Origin: Carettochelys insculpta
Lineage: Eukaryota; Chordata; Testudines; Carettochelyidae
Length of the DNA: 64,000 bases
Assembly (NCBI RefSeq): GCF_033958435.1
Contig: NC_134138.1
Coordinates: forward strand, 177,862,798 to 177,926,797
Direction of reading: 5' to 3'
The position numbers were made by a program, and so were the translations under genes. A model generated the notes under the pieces. It was not told the DNA's origin, made no database searches, and saw only the letters and a program-made list of their open reading frames with translations. Numbering within the stretch: the first letter of the stretch is position 1; each line of letters starts with the position of its first letter. Positions 56,421-64,000 of the stretch are shown piece after piece.

Positions 56421-57982
56421 TATGAAGTGTCTTCTGTCCTCCTTTCAATATACCCAGGCAATGATTCTTTGAAGTAACTCAGTTAAATACTTTGATTGCT
56501 TTCAGAGAACATAAGTTATGATTGCTCATCTTGTCCATTTATAAACATTATCCATAATCAACTACACCATATGATACATTGAAACAGGACTCACAGATGT
56601 TCATGATTTGTGGTTTTGTTCTCTTCCATCTTTCCCTTTCTTAAATAATTATTAATAATCACTATGTTATTGTGCTTCCTTTACATATCCCCTAAGGCAT
56701 GGAAATTGCTTCATGAAACTAAAACTGTGGGAGTGAAGTCCCTGAATTGTTCTTGAGACAGACAAGTAAGAAGATCTGTCGAACAATTTCTTGCTTTTCA
56801 AAACTAGAAACTTATGTAAGTTGGATAGTAAGGAAATACGAGACTCTCCTGGGCAAATCTACCTTCCTAAATGCTGTGATCCCTTGGGCAATTAACAGCT
56901 ATTTTGCTTTTAAGATGCTGCATTTTAGTAGCTTTAATCAGCTCCCTGGCCACGGGTCCCCAAAGAAAAGAGTAGGCTGCAGTACAGAGATCCATCTGAA
57001 AAGAGGAGGAAGAGAGAGAAATGGAAAGAAAACAAAACATATTTCTGGATCGCACAAGAGGGATTAAAGTAGTCCAGATCGCAGTTTGCCCTGTAACTGT
57101 AACAGCTGTAAAATTATTGTTTTGTGTATCAAAACAAAAACACTTGCTTTGCATAGCTCCGGCAACCCACACACACACGTTTCTTTGTAAGGTTGCTCAG
57201 TGTTCTTGTAAACCAAATGTCGTGACAACTGTGAATACTCAAAATGACAACCTCAATTTATGATAACCAAACTCTCTCCTGTCTACAGCACTCTATGCAG
57301 CTCTGGTAAAATAAATTATTTTCACTTTTTCACTTAATATTTATGAAGTATATTAAATATTGCCTAGATGACTAACAAGAGTAGCCACAAGGTTTGTATG
57401 AAATGACTTTGACAGAGTCAGCTTGGTCTCTAGTGTACAATAACAACCGCTATAATGTTATTATGTGGCATAATATTGACTCTGCTTGCTTAGCAATGAC
57501 CGAGGATGAGCCATGAGAGGTGATGAATTATTTTACCTTGAAAAATTGAGTGGACATTTTGAGATAGCAGGAAATAGTTAACTCTATCTGTAGTCTTTAC
57601 TTACGGCTTAATATTACTCATAAGGCCCAATTAGAAACCAAAAGTGAAATTCTGGCCCCAATGACGTCAACGACAAAACTTTCTGTGATTTCCATGGTGC
57701 CAGGATTCCATAACAAAAATCAGCACCATTCAATGATGAGACAGACTGACAATATCCTGCAATAGCAAAGCTTATGGAGGTAATATAGGCATTACGTAAT
57801 TAAGTTAATCTTTATTGAATTAGGTCTTATATCTTTGGGATCCCTTGCCTTAAATTACAAATACTTATGCATATTGTGGAATTGTGTGGAACTACTTTAA
57901 CAAGGAAGACAGAAGTAAAAGTCAGAGGCAGGGAACCATTTTCAGGTCAAGGGCCACTGACCTGTAAACAAATCAGAATTTC
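56421..57982. other. Unassigned AT-rich DNA
   Basis: 57640-57715 has GAAATTCTGGCCCCAATGACGTCAA mirrored by TCCATGGTGCCAGGATTCCA, an old sauropsid foldback repeat. The overlapping 106- and 103-codon frames at 56747-57178 lie on opposite strands and lack domains. Confidence 0.35.
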
Positions 57983-58117
57983 CAGATCTGAAGAAGTGGG
58001 TCTGTCCTACAAAAGCTCATCACCTAATAAGTCATTTTGTTAGTCTTTAAAGTGCTACAAGACTGCTTTTTTTGTTGTGTAAAGATACAGACTAACACAG
58101 CTACCTCTCTATGACTA
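57983..58117 (+). mobile_element. Penelope-like repeat, uninverted
   Basis: Full unit from ATCTGAAGAAGTGGGTCTG to AACACAGCTACCTCTCTATGAC. GAAA of the hammerhead-like core has become AAAA. It is followed after 10 bp by a MITE. Confidence 0.65.
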
Positions 58118-58126
58118 AAATACTAT

Positions 58127-58325
58127 GGGTGTGTCTACACAAGCCCCCTCCTTATGGAAGGGGCATGTTAATGAGAGAGTTTGGAAGATGGTAATGAGGT
58201 GCTACCATGCATATGGTGGTGACGGCGATTCAAAAGTGCTGCTTTCGAATGGTGCGCTGCCTGTGTAAGTGAGGGTCTTTTAGACAACCCCCAGGACTTT
58301 GAAAGCTCCTTCTTCCCAAAACAAA
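58127..58325. mobile_element. MITE fragment, CCCCCTCC..GTTAATGAG family
   Basis: Starts GGGTGTGTCTACACAAGCC and has GGGGCATGTTAATGAGAG and GGTAATGAGGTGCTACCATGC. It is related to the palindromic family at 27.1 kb and is cut by the next element. Confidence 0.5.
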
Positions 58326-58962
58326 TGGTGACAGAAAGCAGAATGGCAGCTCTGCAAACAGGGCTGCCCAGCAACTGCAAGCCCTCTTTGTCGACAGAAG
58401 AGTCTACACAGGACTTGTCATGTTACTCTGTTGACAGAGTGTTATGCCTCGAATTTTTGAGTCATAACACTGTTGAGGCAAATGCACAGTTCTGCTGAGA
58501 CTCTGTCAATAGAAAGCTTTGTGTGTGTAGGCGCTCCCTGAGTTATGTTGACAGAAGGCCCTTTCCGTTGGCAAAACTTATGGAGCATTTAGACACAAAA
58601 TGAGTTTTGCTGACAATGTGTTGACAAAACTCCATACTTCCTCTGACAGCATTCTGCCTCTCTGGTGAAGAATAATGTCTTTGTTAACAGTTTCTGTCAA
58701 TAAAAAAGCCATGTAGATGCTTCAGTGGACCCTCTGTTGACAGAAAGGTCTTCCAGTTCACCAGGAAGCCCTGGTTGCGGAGCTTCTGGTTGGCCATTCT
58801 GTCGAGAGAACGCTGGGGAGGCTGGCTGCTCTCTGTTGACGGAACGTATTACTTTTTCGAGCCACTTTTGTGTGTGGATGTGATCTGTTGACAGTAGTTT
58901 TGTTGAAAGTTCTCTTCCAACAGTGACTTCTGTCGACAGATCGCTGTAGTGTAGATGTAACC
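58326..58962. mobile_element. Harbinger-type MITE, TGTTGACAGA family (about 640 bp)
   Basis: Rich in TCTGTTGACAGA and CTGTCAATAGA words. Shares GCTCTGCAAACAGGGCTGCC with the 3.1-kb copy and GGAGCTTCTGGTTGGCCATTC with the 33.7-kb copy. The right end is CTGTAGTGTAGATGTAACC. Confidence 0.7.
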
Positions 58963-60252
58963 TATGAGTAAGGACTTCAGAAACTGACCACTGGTTTGCA
59001 AACAAAGATGAAACCTAGAAATCAAGCACATGTCACAGCTTTATAAACCACAGATTTTAGAAACAAACTTCAAGTTATTTTCCTCTTTGGTATTCTTAAT
59101 TTTTAAAAAAATGATATTTTTTCTGTTTTTGATGCAGGGAAATTGCTCTAATGCAGCTCTGCCCTTTAGCCAAGATAAAGGAGAACTCATTTGGGATCTT
59201 AACTCCATTATAGAACTTACAAAGCACATATTCACAGAAAAATACCAAACATATAATTAACATACCACATGTAAAAGGCTTATAGAAACCAATCATTGTT
59301 CTTCCCTTAAGTAATTAAATGTATAGAAGTAATTTTTAATATAGTATATAATACATGTGGATGTCATTCTCTTGGAGTGGCAGACCTTATTCTTGTGCAC
59401 AATCACATTATTGAATTTATTCCTTGTATGAACTGGGAACCAAGCCTGTATTAGTCTTTACTCAATCAAAACTCCTCTTAACTTGAGTTGAAAGGATCAG
59501 CTCATTTATACAATGCACCTCAGAATAGAAATTCAGATAACACTGAAAATGTACAAGGAATGGTACTAGTCCCCATCAATGCTCCTGTGGTCTATGAAGT
59601 CCCAGACTATAACAAGGTTAAACAAAGAAGAATATGATGATGGATAAGTCCATCAGCGGCTAATAGCAGGATGGGCAGGGAGGGTATCCCTGGCCTCTGT
59701 TTGCTAGAAGCTGGGAGTGGATGACAGGGGATGGATTATTGGATGATTACCTATTCTGTTTATTAGCTCTGAAGCATCTGGCACTGTTGGGCTGTTAGAA
59801 GACATGATACTGGGCTGGAGGGTCTTTCGGTCTGATCTATTCTAGCCATTTTTATATTGTATACAACCCACATTTTTCTTTTTCTGTCTTTGACAAGCAA
59901 AGCCATGTCTACTTCCTTTCTTTTTCACTCATTGTTAGCATGCATTATTGCATATATCTGATCTTCCATCTATTTTTATGATGTCCAAGATATTCTTGTT
60001 GTTCCCACCAAGCATGTCCATTCTAGTTAATCTGTTTTTATTTTCTATTTATTTTACCCATGATAATTATTTTGGGCTCTTTAGAGAGGTCAACATTTCC
60101 AAACCAAGTTGCATAAAAGTAGTGACATAAAATAATCCACCCTTAGGAATTTAAATATCTGGAACCTTATTTTCAATGGTGTTGAGTTTGATACTTCCAC
60201 AGTCATAAATTTAAGACACAGATGCGCAGAACTTTGAAATTTAGGACTCTTT
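58963..60252. other. Unassigned AT-rich DNA
   Basis: 59570-59860 includes GGATAAGTCCATCAGCGGCTAAT and CCTGGCCTCTGTTTGC, which look like an old dispersed repeat I cannot name. No gene is supported. Confidence 0.3.
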
Positions 60253-60636
60253 GGCTACTAGTGAGTTTTGCCAACAAAACTCCGGTTTTGTTGACAAAAA
60301 GAGGTGGAACATCCACTCACAAAATGTGTTTTGTCGACAGTCATGAGTCATAATGCTGACATTGACAAATTCTGTCAACAAAAGAGCTGTGTGGATGCTC
60401 TTGGGAGCCTTCTCTCAACAAAGAGGGCATCCAGAACAATGGGCAGCCCTGTCTGCTGTGTTTCTGGGTGCCTGTTTTATTGAGAAAGCAGTCGGGCAGT
60501 CCAGCCAGTCTGTCAACAGAGTGGAGCACTCTTCCAGTTGGCTTTTGTATGTGGCTGCACACTGTCAACAGCTTTGTCAGGAAATCTCTTCTGACAGTGA
60601 CTTCTGTTGACAGATCCCTCTAGTGGAACCGTAGCC
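60253..60636. mobile_element. Harbinger-type MITE, TGTTGACAGA family
   Basis: Starts GGCTACTAGTGAG and ends CTCTAGTGGAACCGTAGCC. The interior has TCTGTCAACAGAG, AATTCTGTCAACAAAAGAG and GACTTCTGTTGACAG. Confidence 0.7.
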
Positions 60637-60719
60637 TCTATTTAGCTACACAAAGCCTGGGTTGACGTGCTTAAATTTTGGTGCCCAGGTTTGAAAATGT
60701 TGGTCTCTCTCAACAGCAG

Positions 60720-61030
60720 GGTGACAGTTTTGCTAGGCCTCTGGTCAAGGTGGGGGAGGGGGTGGGTGGAGGGTGGCTCTGGTCTGCATCTTCAGAAGGG
60801 GAAGGGCCCCCGGCAGTAGGGGCGGGCCTTTGAGCAGCCAGCCCTCAGCACCATCTGGTCCATGGCACACCAACTCCACCAGCCCATTGTGTTCCAAGCA
60901 GTGATTTAAAGGGCCTGGGGCTTTGGCCATTGAAGCTGCTGCAGTAGCAGCCGTGGTGGCTGGGAGCTCTGGACAATTTTGTATTGCCTAGTCCCAGGAC
61001 AATTGACCCTTTTGCCTCCCCTTCAGCAGG
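60720..61030. repeat. GC-rich unassigned repeat-like segment
   Basis: Base composition is unlike the flanks, with a G-rich tract at 60750-60775. It probably belongs to a non-autonomous element, but I see no termini. Confidence 0.3.
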
Positions 61031-61804
61031 CCTGACTCTCAGTCTACAACTGTTTTATATATCAGATTACCTCTGTTGTAGCTAGTGGTGTTACCTTGAC
61101 GTAAACCACTATAATGGAGTAGAGAATCAGGGGTGGTTAAAGTTCTAAAATGAAACTTCACTGTATGTGGGCTTCTGAAATAGGTAAGTGATTATGATTT
61201 CCAACCACCATCATTAATGCCAAATACTACAGCAAAAACCCATATTTTCCTTGTATGTCATTATAACACGTTTGTTTGTAGCCCTGGAAAAGCCCAATAT
61301 ACCAGCTTTAAAAGCACAGCCAACTGATACCAAGAAAAAAAAATTGGACAACTTTTCAGAAGGTTCTGAAATGTGAGTTATAGTTTCCCTTTTCTCTGAA
61401 TCCTTCAGAGTTGGAGTCACGTATTAAAACAGTCAGACTTTAAATGTGGCATGACTGCACTGTTTGATCTTGCAGCTTTAGTAAGCTATCAAATTTGCAT
61501 AATTCTATTGGACATCCAGTGAAACATACTACATTCAGAAACCTATATATGCTGTTGAGCAATTTGCCTTTTTATGCTTTTCATTGACTGTTTCTGTATT
61601 AACAAAACAATAAAAATCACAGAAGGTAACAACATTAAACACGTATCAGTCAACATTTTGAAATTTCAAACAATATATAGCCTTTCTGTAAAAAGGACAA
61701 AATCTATAACGATAGGTTATAAAGGTTTGATGGATTTTCATTCAGGATAACCAATCTGACAACTGATTTTTGTTGATAAAACCTAAATATCATACTCACA
61801 TAAA

Positions 61805-62406
61805 CAGGGTGACCAAATTTCCTTAGGCCAAATATGGGACACCCTGGGAGTGGGGAGATGACGCTTTGCTAGTGCTTGAAATGCAACTATCCCAGCCAAA
61901 ACGGGACAGATGGTCACCCTACTCAGGTGGTGGCTGCCCAGTGGGGGATGCCACCCTGCTTGCGCAGGGTGCTCCCTAACTGCAGGGGGCAGCAGCTTGG
62001 GGCACTGGGTACAGGACTGCAGCCCCCCTGGCAAAGCTCCTGGCTTCCCCAAGCCATGGGGAGCTGGGAAAGGGGTGGTAGCCATGCCAGTCCATCTCTC
62101 AGCTCCCCACAAGCCATGGGGAGCCAGGAAAGGGGTGGCAGCCACGCCAGTCCACATCCCAGCTCCCCCAAGCCATGGGGAGCCAAAAGCTAGGCAGCAG
62201 CTGCTCCTGTCCAGCTCCCAGCTCCCCTGAGCCATGGGAAGCTGAGGACCAGGCAGCAGCTGTACCCATTGATCAGGGTAAAAGGGCAGTTCAGCAGGAG
62301 GCCCTAATCTGGGACAATGAGCCCTTTTGTTATAATAAATCGGGATGACTTCCTGGACCTGAAACATGGGGCTGTCCAAGCCAAAATGGTATGGACGGTG
62401 ACCCTG
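61805..62406. mobile_element. hAT-like non-autonomous element (602 bp) with minisatellite
   Basis: The ends CAGGGTGACCAAATTT and GGACGGTGACCCTG are inverted repeats. The 8-bp flanks CACATAAA and CTCATGAA match at 6 of 8. Inside (62041-62235) is a minisatellite of about 60 bp whose units start AAGCCATGGGGAGC at 62051, 62111 and 62170, with a variant at about 62230. The 212-codon minus frame here is an artefact of the GC-rich repeat. Confidence 0.6.
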
Positions 62407-63311
62407 CTCATGAATGTACATACTCTAGGTATGTATTTATGAATCAGAGCTATGTAGAACGGCAAACTTTGGTTTTCCTGTTAAAAAATTTGATGAACAT
62501 TTTTGCCTTTTCATTTTGGACTAACTCCTGACAACTAGGAAATACAGAGTTAAAGTAAGCACCCATGCAACCTTAATTCTACCTGCCTGGAGTCAGCAGT
62601 AGCCACTGGGAATTATCTTTACGTACTGCAGCTGCACTCACTTTGTAAGGTGTTGAATGGAGAAATAAGTTGTTGCAGCTTGGGAGAGCTATGTTTGCGA
62701 TATTAGCAGATGGGGCAATTATCTGGAAGAGTGTCAGAGTTGTAACTTTAATATGACTAAGCCTCTGCATATTTGTGATGTTAAAGAAAAGAGATACTGG
62801 TACAATTTGGGCTTCAGTCTCTATCACTTCAGTATAGAATTGTGTAACTCATGTCAGCAAGCAGGACACTAGGGTCTGTCTGCTCTGAGTACTGTCACTC
62901 ATGAGGTAGGAAAGGAGAGCAATCTATGAATTTACTGATAGGTATGGGAAAGAATAAGTTAAAGTGCTGTCTTGATGTGAAGTGACTGTAAAAGAGTCTG
63001 AGGCTGTTAAATTTCTTAAGTGTGATATTCTGTCAGGGCCAGTAGCCGCTGTCAACTACATGAAAATGTAGAGTGGGAGAATGTGTTATGTGCATATTGA
63101 GGCATCAAAGATGGAAGAGTTACAGTTGCATGGAGATTTACCTCTTTACTGCTCATTTTCAGAAATTGAGTTTTGCTGAATTTGATGTCCTAGAAGGTCA
63201 TGAGCTATCACCAGGCAATCTGCACTCTCAGTTAAAGATTTTTTCCATTTAATTTACTAACTTTTAAAATACAAAGAAAAGTACTTGTTGGTAGGACTTA
63301 GTGGTCATTTA
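62407..63311. other. Unassigned AT-rich DNA
   Basis: No gene or element is recognised. Confidence 0.35.
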
Positions 63312-64000
63312 GGCTACGTCTACACGTGCACCCAACTTCGAAATAGCTTATTTCGATGTTGCGACATCGAAATAGGCTATTTCGATGAATAACGTCTACA
63401 TGTCCTCCAGGGCTGGCAACGTCGATGTTCAACTTCGACGTTGCTCAGCCCAACATCGAAATAGGCACAGCGAGGGAACGTCTACACGCCAAAGTAGCAC
63501 ACATCGAAATAAGGGAGCCAGGCACAGCTGCAGACAGGGTCACGGGGCGGACTCAACAGCAAGTCGCTCCCTTAAAGGGCCCCTCCCAGACACACTTTCA
63601 TTAAACAGTGCAAGATACACAGAGCCAACAACTAGTTGCAGACCCTGTATATGCAGCACGGACCCCCAGCTGCAGCAGCAGCAGCCGCCAGAAGCCCTGG
63701 GCTAAGGGCTGCTGCCCACGGTGACCACAGAGCCCCGCAAGGGCTGGAGAGAGAGTATCTCTCAACCCCCCAGCTGATGGCCGCCATGGAGGACCCCGCT
63801 ATTTCGATGTTGCGGGACGCGGATCGTCTACACGTCCCTACTTCGATGTTGAACGTCGAAGTAGGGCGCTATTCCCATCCCCTCATGGGGTTAGCGACTT
63901 CGACGTCTCGCCGCCTAACGTCGATTTCAACTTCGAAATAGCGCCCAACACGTGTAGACGTGATGGGCGCTATTTCGAAGTTACTGCCGCTACTTCGAAG
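63312..64000 (-). mobile_element. CGAAATAG-type MITE, young copy, cut by window end
   Basis: Starts GGCTACGTCTACACGTG after a TTA flank and runs to the window edge, lacking about 20-30 bp of its far end. It is inverted relative to the copy at 41022-41732, with the same order of palindromic ends, CTTAAAGGGCCCC and GCCGCCATGGAGG, and intact CpGs. Confidence 0.75.

Noticed and set aside
61783..62421. 212-codon open frame on the minus strand, the longest in the window
   Set aside because: It coincides with a GC-rich hAT-like element and reads through its 60-bp minisatellite. It has no domain, and similar-length frames exist on the opposite strand.

Overview
Kind of DNA. The window looks like non-coding amniote (sauropsid) nuclear DNA, most likely from a turtle. 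I find no host exon, no tRNA or rRNA gene and nothing bacterial. The turtle assignment is inference from repeat content: chicken/turtle-type CR1 LINEs ending in ATTCTATGATTCT, a tRNA-headed SINE with a CR1-like tail (tortoise Pol III/Cry-type), MIR-like SINEs, and many short DNA transposons with TCTACAC-type ends. The background is AT-rich and multiply stopped. Long open frames occur only inside GC-rich repeats; the longest, 212 codons at 61783-62421, lies in a hAT-like element and is not a gene.

Layout. 1-17 kb: AT-rich unassigned DNA with a foldback Penelope-like copy (2.6 kb), a Harbinger-type MITE (3.1 kb), a small hAT-like MITE with a target-site duplication (4.4 kb), CGAAATAG- and CTTTGAAG-type MITEs (6.7 and 7.6 kb), further Penelope-like copies (8.4 and 14.1 kb) and a palindromic MITE (14.5 kb). 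17.4-19.3 kb: a 5'-truncated CR1 LINE interrupted by a 535-bp RTE-like LINE 3' end with a perfect 14-bp target-site duplication. 19-30 kb: unassigned DNA, two foldback MITEs (26.1 and 27.1 kb) and a 1.14-kb hAT-like element (28.6 kb). 30-36 kb: a 171-bp inverted duplication around a MITE, a 46-bp tandem repeat, and two more MITEs. 36-46 kb: mostly unassigned DNA including a possible conserved non-coding element (36.6 kb), several Penelope-like copies, a CpG-rich MITE (41.0 kb), a tRNA-headed SINE and MIR-like remains. 46.9-49.7 kb: the richest element, a decayed PIF/Harbinger DNA transposon with a Myb/SANT-like frame on + and the N-terminal part of a HARBI1-like transposase on -. 49.7-50.6 kb: a broken RTE-like reverse transcriptase. 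54.6-56.4 kb: a broken reverse transcriptase/RNase H resembling DIRS/Ngaro elements. 58-64 kb: more MITEs, a second hAT-like element with a 60-bp minisatellite, and an inverted, CpG-rich partner of the 41.0-kb MITE cut by the window end.

How the parts relate. The Harbinger copy at 46.9-49.7 kb shares its end (TAGACGTAGCC) and internal motifs with several MITE families here, so a Harbinger transposase of this kind probably mobilised them. The most interesting signal is the roughly 130-bp Penelope-like repeat, seen in about 12 copies. At least six are internally inverted and two of these sit inside single perfect 12-13 bp target-site duplications. The sense strand of the best copies carries a hammerhead-ribozyme-like core: CUGANGA, a stem II that covaries, GAAA and a short stem III. 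All family names rest on my recognition of motifs, not on a database search.
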